DNA from: Planococcus sp. 107-1
GTDB lineage: Bacteria > Bacillota > Bacilli > Bacillales_A > Planococcaceae
Length of the DNA: 64,000 nt
Reading direction: 5' to 3'
NCBI RefSeq assembly: GCF_021513255.1
Contig: NZ_CP090977.1
Span: forward strand, 620,001 to 684,000
A program made the translations under genes and the position numbers. The notes under the pieces are model-generated. The model was not told the origin of the DNA and did no database searches. It saw nothing but the letters and a program-made list of their open reading frames with translations. Positions 9,356 to 18,484 of the stretch are shown here, one piece after another. The stretch's first letter is position 1, and each line of letters begins with the position of its first letter.

Positions 9356-10834
9356 TTAGTTGTCCAAGGCATCAATAAAGCGCTTGAAAGCTCTTTCGTC
9401 TTTTAAGACACCAGCGTCTTCAAGAACCCGGACGAATTTCTTGCCGAGTTCTTCCCGCAGAACCGCATCCGCCTCTTCCGGACGTTGGAGTGTGCCGTAC
9501 TGCGCTTTGAGCTGTTCCGCCCATTCGAGATGGGAAGGAGCGACCGCGTGCGTATTGCCAAGCAGAAACTGTTGGATTTCTGCGAGTTCTTCTTTCAAGC
9601 GAGGCGGCAGAACCGCAAGCCCCATCACTTCAATCAAGCCGATATTCTCTTTCTTGATGTGGTGGACATCCTCATGCGGGTGGAAGATGCCGGATGGATG
9701 GGCTTCCGACGTCCGGTTGTTACGCAGCACCAAATCGATTTCAAACAGCTCGCCGCGTTTTCTCGCAATCGGCGTGATTGTATTATGCGGAACGTCTCCT
9801 GAGAAAGCGAGGACGTCTGCTTGTTCATCCGAATAGGTCCGCCATGTCTGCAAGATCTGATCCGCTGCGTTCACAAGCGGATCAATCGCTGCCGCTTTCA
9901 ACCGGATCACAGACAAGGGCCATTTCACCACCGAAGCGGTGATTTCAGGATAGGCAGCCAAGTTAAACTCAAAAGCATCTTCCGCCCGGGTCATGGCGAA
10001 TTCATAGCGGCCTGCCTGATAATGGTCGTGGCTTAAAATCGAGCCGCCGACAATCGGCAGATCGGCGTTCGACCCGACAAAATAATGCGGAAAGCGTTCA
10101 GTAAAAGCAAGCAGCCGTTCAAAGCCGGAGCGGTCGATTTTCATATCGCGGTGTTCCTCGGAAAGCAGGATGCTGTGCTCGTTATAGTAGACATAAGGCG
10201 AATATTGCAAATACCAATTCTCACCCCGAAGCGGAATTTTCACAATCCGGTGGTTGGCGCGGGCCGGGTATCCGATTCGCCCGACATAGCCTTCGTTTTC
10301 CTTGCACAATAGGCATTTCGGATAGCTGAGCGTCTGCTTCATCTCGCGTTCCCGTTTGATTTGCATCGGATCTTTTTCAGGCTTGGACAAATTGATCGTA
10401 ATATCCATTTGGCCGTAAGGCGTAGCCGTTTGATACGAAATGTTTTTCCGGATCCGGTTCATCTGGATGTAGTTGCTGTTCTGGCTCAATTCATAAAAAT
10501 AATCAGTCGCAGCAATAGGGGATTCCGTGTATTTTTCATTGAACGCCGCATTGATGGCAGAAGGCCGCGCCACAAAGCAATTCATGATATTGGCCGACAG
10601 CATTTCCTTGTCGTCCAGCATATCCAGAATCACGCCTTGCTCGACTGCGTAAGCGACCAACCCTTCAAGAAGGTTCGGGATGGTGTCTTCTGCTGCTTCG
10701 AGCATCTCTTCCGGAAACGATTCGAGGCCGAGCAGATGCATCACCTGATTGCGGGCGTAATCCTGATCCGCCGGTTCGATTAACCCGGCTTCCGTCGTTT
10801 TCCGGATAAGCCCTGCGAGTGTTTCATAAACCAT
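9356..10834 (-). CDS. galT: Galactose-1-phosphate uridylyltransferase
   Basis: A 492-residue enzyme of the Firmicutes-type GalT family (GalT2), which exchanges UMP between UDP-glucose and galactose-1-phosphate. The active-site motif is visible as GGSILSHDHYQAG, with NHRIVKIPLRGENWYLQYSP upstream. The start is the ATG at 10834 (MVYETLAGLI), preceded by AAAGGACG; it follows the galE stop by two bases. It is the third gene of galK-galE-galT, the usual Bacillus order for the Leloir enzymes. It supplies glucose-1-phosphate from the galactose released by the three galactosidases. Confidence 0.93.
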   Translation of the reverse strand: MVYETLAGLIRKTTEAGLIEPADQDYARNQVMHLLGLESFPEEMLEAAEDTIPNLLEGLVAYAVEQGVILDMLDDKEMLSANIMNCFVARPSAINAAFNEKYTESPIAATDYFYELSQNSNYIQMNRIRKNISYQTATPYGQMDITINLSKPEKDPMQIKREREMKQTLSYPKCLLCKENEGYVGRIGYPARANHRIVKIPLRGENWYLQYSPYVYYNEHSILLSEEHRDMKIDRSGFERLLAFTERFPHYFVGSNADLPIVGGSILSHDHYQAGRYEFAMTRAEDAFEFNLAAYPEITASVVKWPLSVIRLKAAAIDPLVNAADQILQTWRTYSDEQADVLAFSGDVPHNTITPIARKRGELFEIDLVLRNNRTSEAHPSGIFHPHEDVHHIKKENIGLIEVMGLAVLPPRLKEELAEIQQFLLGNTHAVAPSHLEWAEQLKAQYGTLQRPEEADAVLREELGKKFVRVLEDAGVLKDERAFKRFIDALDN

Positions 10835-10836
10835 GT

Positions 10837-11834
10837 TTACACGTCCTTTTCGTAGCCGGCGGGATGCGTCGAATGCCAGTTCCACGCATCTCCAATGATT
10901 TTTTCGACGGAAGTATGGACCGGATTCCAGCCGAGCAAGCTGCGTGCTTTATCGGGACTCGCAATCAGCGTTCCCGGATCTCCAGCTCTGCGTGCGCCGA
11001 TTTTCACCGGGATGTCTTTCCCGGTCACGGTCCGTGCAGCATCGATCATTTCCTTTACCGAAAAGCCTTTTCTGCTGCCAAGATTGAACACGTCGCTTTC
11101 GCCGCCGTTTCGCAAATACGAAAGTGCCAATAAATGCGCTTGGATCAAATCCTCAACGTGCACATAATCACGGATGCACGTTCCGTCCGCTGTATCGTAA
11201 TCGTCGCCGAATACCGTGATGTCGCTTCTCTGGCCAAGCGCCGTCTGCAGAATAAGCGGCACGAGATGCGATTCGGGCCGGTGGTCTTCACCAATCTCCG
11301 CCGATTCGCGTGCGCCTGCTACATTGAAATAGCGCAAAGAAACAAATTTCAAGCCGTGGCCAAGTGCCGTCCATTTCATCATCTTCTCCATCGTCAGCTT
11401 TGTTTCACCGTACGTATTGCCAGGGTTCGTCGGCATCGATTCAGTAATCGGCACCGCTTCCGGTTCGCCGTACGTGGCAGCAGTGGAAGAAAAGACGATT
11501 TTCTTCACACCGTGGTCGACCATCGCCTTTAATAAAACCTGCGTGCCGTACACATTGTTATCAAAATACTTGAGCGGTTCTCCATAGATTCCCCGACAAG
11601 CGAGTTCGCCGCAAAATGCAGCACTTCATCAATCGCTTCTTTTTCAAATACCGAATTCAAAAACGCAGCGTTCCGGATATCGCCTTTATAAAAGACGGCT
11701 TTCGGATGGACCGCTTCCCAGTGGCCCGTCTCCAAATTATCCACCACAACAACTTCCATTCCTTCATCAATCAATTGATAGACGGCATGAGAACCGATAT
11801 AGCCGGCTCCGCCCAATACTAGTATCCGCATCAT
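10837..11834 (-). pseudogene. galE: UDP-glucose 4-epimerase, one frameshift near 11584
   Basis: An NAD-dependent short-chain epimerase interconverting UDP-galactose and UDP-glucose. The N-terminal Rossmann motif is [10 protein letters not shown] and the catalytic YxxxK is in NTYGETKLTMEKM. The frame starting at 11834 runs as far as GESMEN and then leaves the family pattern. The rest ([20 protein letters not shown]...) continues in another frame from about 11584. One base appears to be missing where GAGGAACCG would be expected. Corrected, the protein is about 332 residues, normal for the family. The ATG overlaps the galK stop (TGATG), so translation is coupled. I think an error in the sequence is likelier than loss, because both neighbours are intact. 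Confidence 0.88.
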
Positions 11835-13012
11835 CAAAACTCCTCTGTCAGTTCTTTTGCACCGTCGGAAATTTTCGCTTCATAAAATGAAGGGGCATAA
11901 CCGAATGCTTCGGTATATTTTTGTGTGAGCTGTTCTTTGAAATTCTCCACTTGCGCTTGATGGACGATCGCGATGGCACATCCACCAAAACCGGCACCGG
12001 TCATGCGTGCCCCGATCACGCCAGGGAAATGCCAAGCCGTTTCGGCGATGGCGTCGAGTTCTGCACCCGTCACTTCGTAGTCGTCCCGAAGCGAGATGTG
12101 GGATTCGTTCATCAGCTTGCCGAACTTTTGCAGATTGCCGCGCTCGAGCTCTTCTAAGGCAAGCAAGGTCCGTTCATTTTCATAGACGGCATGCTTCGCG
12201 CGTTTCACATTCGTCTCGTCTTGGATCAAATGCTTCACTTTTTCAAATTGCTCTGACGTCAATTCGCCGAGGCTCGTGACCGAAACTTCGGTGCGGATAT
12301 CTGCCAGTGCCTGCTCACATTCCGCCCGCCGTTCGTTGTATTTCGAGCCGGCCAATGTCCGCTGCTTGTTGGAATTGATGATGACAATTTCGTGTTCGCC
12401 CAAATCCACCGGGGCATAGCGGAAATCGAGCGTTTGGCAATCCAATAGCATGGCAAAGTCTTTTTTCCCTTTGCCGATCGCAAACTGGTCCATGATGCCG
12501 CTATTGACGCCAATATAGTCGTTCTCGACCTTTTGCCCCAGCTGAATCATCTTCAAGCGGTCGATTGTGATGTTGAATAAACCCTCGAGCACCACGCCCG
12601 TCGCCATTTCAATGGAAGCGGAAGAAGAGAGGCCGGCGCCATTTGGAATGTTTCCGGAAAACAGGATATCCATACCGCAGGGGAGAAGAAAGCCGTTTTC
12701 GCTGAAAAGATGAATCATGCCTTTCGGGAAGTTCGCCCAGCTGTGCTCCGGATTGTGGGACAAATCGGAAAGCTCGCATTCAATGACGCCTTCTTCCGGA
12801 AAGTTCAGCGAGTAGAACCGCAATTTTTGGTCGCTGCGTTTTTTTGCCGCGGCATAGGTACCAAAGGAGATAGCTGCGGGAAACACATTGCCGCCATTGT
12901 AATCCGTATGTTCGCCGATTAAATTGATGCGCCCGGGGGCAAAAAAGAAACGCGGCGGATCCGCCGTTTCGAAGACTTCGTTAAACGCCTGGGACAATTG
13001 CTGCTGATTCAT
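11834..13012 (-). CDS. galK: Galactokinase
   Basis: A 392-residue GHMP-family kinase that phosphorylates alpha-D-galactose with ATP, the first Leloir step. The family signatures are present: [16 protein letters not shown] near residue 28, the phosphate loop [10 protein letters not shown], and [13 protein letters not shown] near the C-terminus. The start at 13012 ([10 protein letters not shown]) is preceded by a GGAAGAAG site; an upstream TTG at 13084 has none and lies in the promoter. It is the first gene of the galK-galE-galT operon and is divergent from the ROK regulator, with a promoter and palindrome between them (13039-13084). Confidence 0.95.
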   Translation of the reverse strand: MNQQQLSQAFNEVFETADPPRFFFAPGRINLIGEHTDYNGGNVFPAAISFGTYAAAKKRSDQKLRFYSLNFPEEGVIECELSDLSHNPEHSWANFPKGMIHLFSENGFLLPCGMDILFSGNIPNGAGLSSSASIEMATGVVLEGLFNITIDRLKMIQLGQKVENDYIGVNSGIMDQFAIGKGKKDFAMLLDCQTLDFRYAPVDLGEHEIVIINSNKQRTLAGSKYNERRAECEQALADIRTEVSVTSLGELTSEQFEKVKHLIQDETNVKRAKHAVYENERTLLALEELERGNLQKFGKLMNESHISLRDDYEVTGAELDAIAETAWHFPGVIGARMTGAGFGGCAIAIVHQAQVENFKEQLTQKYTEAFGYAPSFYEAKISDGAKELTEEF

Positions 13013-13038
13013 CTTCTTCCACTCCAATACTTTATAAA

Positions 13039-13084
13039 TTAATTTAATTAACATGAGTATAAAGGAATTTGGTAAACTATTCAA
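13039..13084 (-). promoter_or_regulatory. galK promoter with overlapping palindromic operator
   Basis: On the minus strand, TTGAAT (13084-13079) and TATACT (13061-13056) are separated by exactly 17 bases, a good sigma-A promoter. Directly downstream, around the expected transcription start, lies a perfect palindrome with arms TTAATT / AATTAA around one base (13039-13051). Its place suits a repressor, and the divergent ROK gene at 13139 is the obvious candidate. The binding itself is inference. Confidence 0.6.
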
Positions 13085-13138
13085 TAAGAAGATTGAAAAT
13101 TAAAAAACACAGGAAACGAACGATACGGAGGGACCTCT

Positions 13139-14292
13139 ATGCGCCATGGCAGCTTTCAATGGATGAAGTCGATGAACAAATCGATCATCCTCAATAAAAT
13201 CAGAAAAGACGGACCGATATCCCGAGCGCAAATTGCGCGGGAGACGAATTTGACGCCGCCGACCGTCAGCAGCAATGTCAAAGAATTGCTCGAACAGAAA
13301 ATCGTTGAAGAGCGGGACATCGGCGAATCGCAAGGCGGCCGAAAACCGACAATGCTCGTCATCAACGACCAGGCTTTCTGCATCATCGGCGTGGATGCGG
13401 GACCGGAGAACATCAAGTGCATCGTCTCGGATCTGGCAGGCAAGATTTTAAAAAGAAGCGAAATCAAACTGGAATTGCCGGTCGACAACAGCCAATTCAT
13501 CGACGCGTTGAAAAGAGGGATCTCCATGTGCCTGGACGGAATTCCGAAATCGGAAAACGAAGTGATCGGCATCGGAATCGCCATGCACGGCGTTGTCGAT
13601 GTGGAAAAAGGCATGTCATTGTATGCCCCGAACCTTGGCTTGTCGGATATCCCGATCAAAGAAGAACTGGAAAAGGCATTCGGTTTGGAAGTGAAAGTGG
13701 AAAACGATGCACGGGCGATGGCGCTCGGCGAATTTTGGTTCGGCAATCCCGGCGACGTAAAAAGCATGCTTGCGGTGAATATCGGAAGAGGCGTCGGCGC
13801 GGCCTCATCATCGACGGCAAGCTGTATCACGGCTCTTCCGACATTGCCGGAGAAATCGGCCATATGACGATTGATTTGCACGGAGAAATCTGCGAATGCG
13901 GAAACCGGGGATGCCTGCAGACCTTTGTCACCGGACCCGCTATTGCGCGGAAAGTAAAAGCGCAGGCAAATCCGCTGACTGCGGAAACGATCTACGAACT
14001 GGCGGTCGGAGGAAATGAAGACTACGCGAACATCTTGGCTGAATCCGGTCGAGCAATGGGCATCGGACTGACAAATCTCATTCATATCATCAATCCGGAG
14101 AAAATCGTCTTAGGCGGCGGCGTTTCAAAAGCTGAGAAGTTTCTGCTGCCTGCCATCCGCGAAACGATTGAGAAATCTGCGCTCACTGCGTCAGCGAGCC
14201 GGACCCGGGTGGAAGTGACGAAACTCGGCGACGATGCGACGCTGATCGGAGCCATTACTTTATTGCTTGTGGATGTTTTTGAACTGGCGTGA
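13139..14292 (+). pseudogene. ROK-family transcriptional repressor, one frameshift near 13800
   Basis: XylR/NagC-type ROK proteins pair an N-terminal winged helix with a sugar-kinase-like domain and release DNA when they bind sugar. The helix-turn-helix lies at about residues 24-50 (GPISRAQIARETNLTPPTVS). The kinase fold begins near residue 83 (IIGVDAGPENIKC). The zinc motif CECGNRGCLQTF, typical of ROK repressors, occurs after the break. The first frame ends at 13867. At about 13800 one G is missing, and the rest (GLIIDGKLYHGSSDIAGEIG...) continues to 14292. Corrected length is about 385 residues. It is divergent from galK-galE-galT and is the likely regulator of galactose use. Confidence 0.85.
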
Positions 14293-14336
14293 AACCAGGC
14301 AGAAACGAAAATTCCGTCGAAGAAAGAGGTGTTTCC

Positions 14337-15227
14337 ATGACTGATCAATTGAAGAAAATCTACTCTTCCTTGATTCGCTACGAAGAAAGAGGGCGTGAAG
14401 TGGACGGCGCCTATCACTGGTTCATGACAGCGGACAATGACATCATCGGCATTCACGAAAGCGAAGTGGACGATAAAAACCTGGCCGTGCTCACCGCTTT
14501 CTTGAAGCCTTACCATAACGAATTTCCGGAAATGACGGCAGAAGAAGTGAAGTGGAGACAGGCAATCGACGCTGGCTTCGCTGCAGAAGATTCGGAAACG
14601 GTCCATCCGTACCGCTTTGTTTACTTTTCCATTAAGGAAAACCAGATCAGTCCGGAAATCTTCAAAGAAGCGGTCCATGATTTATTTCCCGGAAGCGTTC
14701 CGATTTTATGGGAGAACGGCCACGAAGGCATTTTGATCGAGCATACGGAAATCGGCAGCGACAACATCATCTACGAAGAAATCATCGATGTGTTGATGAG
14801 CGATTTGTACATCAAGATCAATTTTCTGGTCGGCCCGTTTAAAGAAGGGATGGAGAAAGCCGCAAGCTACCACGCCTTTATGAAAACGGCGGCTGCCTCG
14901 ATTTTTGCCCATTCCGATAAAGCGGTGGCGAATCTTAGCGACGCCGTGCCGTATATGCTGATCGAAGGGGCGGATAACAGCCAGCATCACATCATCCGCG
15001 AAATGATTTTGCAGGACTACGCAGAAGACGAAGAGACCTTGAAAATGATCGACGTGTTTACGCGTTACAATTTGAATGTCTCGGAAACCGCGAAAGCCTT
15101 GCATCTCCACCGCAACAGCCTGCAATACCGCTTGGACCGTTTTGCGGAAAATACAGGCATCGATATCCGGAAATTCCACCACGCCATGGCCGTCTATCTG
15201 GCGATGCTCGCAACCCCTTCCGAATAG
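14337..15227 (+). CDS. PucR/CdaR-like transcriptional regulator
   Basis: A 296-residue protein whose C-terminus is the PucR-type helix-turn-helix (SETAKALHLHRNSLQYRLDR, about residues 246-265), ending in the family pattern of HHAMAVYLAML. The N-terminal two thirds show no domain I can name with confidence; in sugar-diacid regulators this part senses the ligand. The start at 14337 (MTDQLKKIYS) is set by AAAGAGGTG upstream. It lies 44 bases after the ROK gene on the same strand, so the two may be cotranscribed, giving the sugar cluster two regulators. Its target is unknown. Confidence 0.8.
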   Translation: MTDQLKKIYSSLIRYEERGREVDGAYHWFMTADNDIIGIHESEVDDKNLAVLTAFLKPYHNEFPEMTAEEVKWRQAIDAGFAAEDSETVHPYRFVYFSIKENQISPEIFKEAVHDLFPGSVPILWENGHEGILIEHTEIGSDNIIYEEIIDVLMSDLYIKINFLVGPFKEGMEKAASYHAFMKTAAASIFAHSDKAVANLSDAVPYMLIEGADNSQHHIIREMILQDYAEDEETLKMIDVFTRYNLNVSETAKALHLHRNSLQYRLDRFAENTGIDIRKFHHAMAVYLAMLATPSE

Positions 15228-15303
15228 CAGGAAATTCCGTTTAACTTGTAGAAATAAAAGCTAACTGAACAGCTTGCGTTAAGTTAAAAGGAGGGCAGGA
15301 GAA

Positions 15304-15855
15304 GTGAAGAAAGTTTTCTATTTGAGTGCTGTTTTACTGTTGCTGTCGGGATGCAGGGAGGAAGAAGACGGACCGTTCATGAACGCGAACAACCAAGCGA
15401 CCGAAATCCCAGCTGCTGAAACGGAAGAGGAGGAAACCGATATGGATTCTGAACCGGCTCAAGAACCTTCAGCTTTGTCCGAGTATTCCACGGAACAAAT
15501 TGAATACGCACGCGTCTGGCTGCAGCTCGGTGCGAACCAGGAAATCGACGGCTTGTATGTGAATAAAATTCCGGAAGGCACGCCGTTAAATCCAGACGAT
15601 GAAACGAGCGCCGCTTATCCGGAAGACGTCATCCAACTGGAAGGGTCCCGCCTCGTGGATGGTTCCGTCACATATAGCGGCAACGGCGATGGCACGGTCA
15701 ATCTATACAATGTGCCGCTCCGCTGGGACGGCGAGTACCCGGCAGGCGAAGCGTTTTATACGGAGATCATCGAAAATACGGAGCTTGTCGCAATCGACCG
15801 GGGAGAGGACGAAGAAGTCATCCGGTTGATCGAATTATTGCAGGATCAGCCGTGA
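15304..15855 (+). CDS. Putative lipoprotein, unknown function
   Basis: A 183-residue protein starting with GTG at 15304 after AAGGAGGGCAGGA. The signal peptide ends in a lipobox (VLLLLSGC, Cys17), so it should be anchored outside the membrane. An acidic linker (residues about 20-58) precedes a folded part that I do not recognise. The stop overlaps the start of the RCC1-repeat gene, which suggests cotranscription with it. Confidence 0.8.
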   Translation: MKKVFYLSAVLLLLSGCREEEDGPFMNANNQATEIPAAETEEEETDMDSEPAQEPSALSEYSTEQIEYARVWLQLGANQEIDGLYVNKIPEGTPLNPDDETSAAYPEDVIQLEGSRLVDGSVTYSGNGDGTVNLYNVPLRWDGEYPAGEAFYTEIIENTELVAIDRGEDEEVIRLIELLQDQP

Positions 15856-16712
15856 GTATGGAAACGGAATCACGGTTTAAACGGCGCAGCGCCATTGCAG
15901 CTGGCTATCGCCATAGCGCTGCGTTGAAAGCAGATGGCACAGTGCTTGCGACAGGAGACAATAAACACGGCCAATGCGAAGTCGATGCTTGGTGCAATAT
16001 CATTTCCGTTGCGGCAGGAAGCGCCCATACCGGAAGCTCGCATACCGTCGGTTTAACATCCGATGGCTCGGTTTTAGCAGTTGGATGGAATAAATACGGT
16101 CAGTGCGAAGCAGATGAATGGCGAGAAATGGCGTCCATAGCGGCAGGGTGGCGCCGGACAATTGGGATAAGAAAAGACGGCACGGTGCTTGCGATTGGAA
16201 GGAATAACGAAGGGCAGTGCGAAGTCGGCGATTGGCGAGAAACTGTTGCCGTTTCAGCAGGCGACTGGCATACCATCGGCCTTAGGAGAGACGGAACAGC
16301 CATCGCTGCCGGAAATAACCGCTACGGGCAAAGCAAGGTGTCCGACTGGCACGACTTGGTCGCGGTCTCTGCCGGCTACCTTCATACTGCCGGATTAAAG
16401 TCAGACGGAACGGTGCTTGCAACCGGATTGAACGGAGACGGCCAATGCGATGTGAGTGATTGGCGCGATATCGTCGCGATTTCTTCAGGGAGCTACCATA
16501 CGCTTGGCTTGAAATCGGATGGCACAGTTGTAGCCACTGGCCGAAATAGAGATGGCCAATGCGACATTCTCGATTGGCAAGGCATTCGGGAAATTGCTGT
16601 CGGCAATGCCCATACGCTCGGATTGAAAGCGGACGGGACTGTAATCGCTGCGGGCCGGAATGATGAAGGGCAATGCAACGTGCATGGTTGGGTCATTCTG
16701 GCAGATGAGTAG
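15852..16712 (+). CDS. RCC1-repeat (beta-propeller) protein
   Basis: A 286-residue protein made almost wholly of seven repeats of about 37-38 residues. Each has the pattern A-x-x-H-T-x-G-L-K-x-D-G-T-V-x-A-x-G-x-N-x-x-G-Q-C, as in SYHTLGLKSDGTVVATGRN. This is the RCC1/ATS1 repeat, which folds as a seven-bladed propeller, so the protein is probably complete. There is no signal peptide, so it is cytoplasmic. The GTG start at 15852 overlaps the lipoprotein stop by four bases; an ATG two codons on is possible. RCC1-like proteins are scattered in bacteria and mostly uncharacterised; a binding-platform role is only a guess. Confidence 0.9.
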   Translation: MSMETESRFKRRSAIAAGYRHSAALKADGTVLATGDNKHGQCEVDAWCNIISVAAGSAHTGSSHTVGLTSDGSVLAVGWNKYGQCEADEWREMASIAAGWRRTIGIRKDGTVLAIGRNNEGQCEVGDWRETVAVSAGDWHTIGLRRDGTAIAAGNNRYGQSKVSDWHDLVAVSAGYLHTAGLKSDGTVLATGLNGDGQCDVSDWRDIVAISSGSYHTLGLKSDGTVVATGRNRDGQCDILDWQGIREIAVGNAHTLGLKADGTVIAAGRNDEGQCNVHGWVILADE

Positions 16713-16751
16713 GTAACTGAAAATGGGCTCCATAAAAAAGGAGGGCACTCA

Positions 16752-17229
16752 ATGAAGATGTTTTTCCGCTACAACTGGATGGTCAGAGAAGATTGGTACC
16801 GCTGGTGCGAAGGGCTGACGGACGAAGAGCTCCTTCAAAGACGGACGGGCGGCCAAGGCAGCATCTTGAAAACACTGTTTCACATAGCGGACGTCGAATG
16901 GAGCTGGATTCGTCTGCTCGAAGGAAAAGACGATTTCCAGGAAGACTTTGAAGGCTACAACAGTTTACGGAAAGTCCGTGAACTCGATGCGAAATTCCGG
17001 CCGGAAGTCGAGAGTTTTGTCGCGAACTGGGATGACAGCATGGAACACCGGATCCTCAAATCGGAAGCGGGACGGCACAATCGATATCGATCAATGGGGA
17101 GAAGTGATACGGCATATCATCGCACACGAAATCCACCACATTGGGCAATTATCCATCTGGGCACGGGAGATGGGGAAAGAGCCGGTGAGTGCGAATCTGG
17201 TAGGGCGTGGGCTTGCGGAAACTAAATAA
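16752..17229 (+). pseudogene. DinB-family protein, one frameshift near 17070
   Basis: DinB/YfiT-like four-helix proteins bind a metal through three histidines and include bacillithiol transferases. The first His is in KTLFHIADVEWSW. The remaining two are in HEIHHIGQLSIWAREMG, which lies in another frame. An extra G in the GGG at 17069-17071 explains the break. Read through, the protein is about 158 residues, the usual size. The start at 16752 follows AAAAGGAGG. It is followed by a bidirectional terminator shared with gltS. Confidence 0.85.
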
Positions 17230-17233
17230 GAAG

Positions 17234-17277
17234 AAAGAAAGCCCGTCCGGATGAGTTGATCCGGACGGGCTTTCCTT
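17234..17277. terminator. Bidirectional terminator between DinB gene and gltS
   Basis: A perfect ten-base stem GCCCGTCCGG / CCGGACGGGC (17241-17250 with 17261-17270) is flanked by A-rich and T-rich tracts. It can serve both converging genes. Confidence 0.85.
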
Positions 17278-17278
17278 A

Positions 17279-18484
17279 TTAACTGAATAGATTGATCGAA
17301 GTAAGAATGATCGGCATTGCAAAGACGTCAATCAGGAACGCACCAACGATCGGCACGACGAGGTAGGCTTTTTGCGAATGGCCGTATTTCGAGACGATGG
17401 CGTCCATATTGGCCATGGCGTTCGGTGTCGCACCGAGTCCGTGTCCCGTGAATCCACCGACCATAACTGCTGCGTCGTAGTTTTTGCCGAGCAGACGGAA
17501 CAGCACGAAAATGCCGAACAAGGCAATGAACACCACTTGCGCCAAAATGATGATGAAGAGCGGCAATGCCAAGTTTGCAACTTCCCATAGCTTGATGCTC
17601 ATCAACGCCATCGATAGGAAAATACTCAACGTAATATCGCCGATGATGCCGATGGTCCGCATCTCGATCAAGTCGCCGTTCACCCGGTCCAGGATATTCC
17701 GGACAATGACTGCCACGAACATCGCACTGACGTAGTTTGGCAAGGCGAAATCGGTAAGGTTTGTGAATGCCGTTCCAACGTAAGATCCGGCAGCCATACA
17801 GAAACCGATGATGAACAACTGGATCATGAATGTTCTTGAAGTGATCGGAGCTAACACAGAAGAGACTGCCGATTTCTTCGGAGCTGCTTCCTCCAGTTCC
17901 GCATCTTCCGTCGACTTCAAATTGTATTTATTGATCAAGTATTTGACGACTGGGCCGCCGATCAAACCGCCGGCAACGAGGCCGACTGTCGCAGCGGCAA
18001 GGCCGATTGACAAGGCACCGTCAACACCGAGCTCTTCAATCGTCGTACCAAAGGCAGTCGCAGCCCCGTGGCCGCCTTCCATCGAAACCGCACCGACCAT
18101 GACGCCGATCAACGGATCCAAGTTTAAGAGGGAAGCGAGCGAGATGCCGATAACGCTTTGCACCAACGCAAGGAATCCACATGCGAGCCAGTAGATGACG
18201 AGCAGCTTGCCGCCGAGTTTAATGAGGGCGAAGCTTGCGCCTAAGCCGACTGTCGTGAAGAACGTCAGCATGAACAAGCCTTGAAGCGATGTATCGAGCA
18301 CGATTTCGACAAGTCCCGTACCGCGCAGCACTGTCAAAATGATAGCGAGAAGCAAACCGCCGACAACAGGCGCCGGAATACAGTATTTATCGAGAATCTT
18401 GATTTTTGAATTTAAATACGAGCCGACCATGAAGACGGCTAGGGCAAGAAAGATCGTGGTGACTTGGTCAAGTTCGAGAATCAT
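17279..18484 (-). CDS. gltS: Sodium/glutamate symporter
   Basis: A 401-residue ESS-family membrane carrier taking up glutamate with sodium. It has two inverted halves of hydrophobic helices, with the glycine-rich loops GVMVGAVSMEGGHGAATAFG and AVMVGGFTGHGLGATPNAMA that are typical of GltS. The start at 18484 (MILELDQVTT) overlaps the end of hutG by 17 bases, so the two form one operon. The pairing makes sense: histidine degradation ends in glutamate. Confidence 0.93.
   Translation of the reverse strand: MILELDQVTTIFLALAVFMVGSYLNSKIKILDKYCIPAPVVGGLLLAIILTVLRGTGLVEIVLDTSLQGLFMLTFFTTVGLGASFALIKLGGKLLVIYWLACGFLALVQSVIGISLASLLNLDPLIGVMVGAVSMEGGHGAATAFGTTIEELGVDGALSIGLAAATVGLVAGGLIGGPVVKYLINKYNLKSTEDAELEEAAPKKSAVSSVLAPITSRTFMIQLFIIGFCMAAGSYVGTAFTNLTDFALPNYVSAMFVAVIVRNILDRVNGDLIEMRTIGIIGDITLSIFLSMALMSIKLWEVANLALPLFIIILAQVVFIALFGIFVLFRLLGKNYDAAVMVGGFTGHGLGATPNAMANMDAIVSKYGHSQKAYLVVPIVGAFLIDVFAMPIILTSINLFS

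Noticed and set aside
10361-10783. Long plus-strand open frame of 140 codons
   Set aside because: It lies wholly antisense within galT, whose family motifs are clear.
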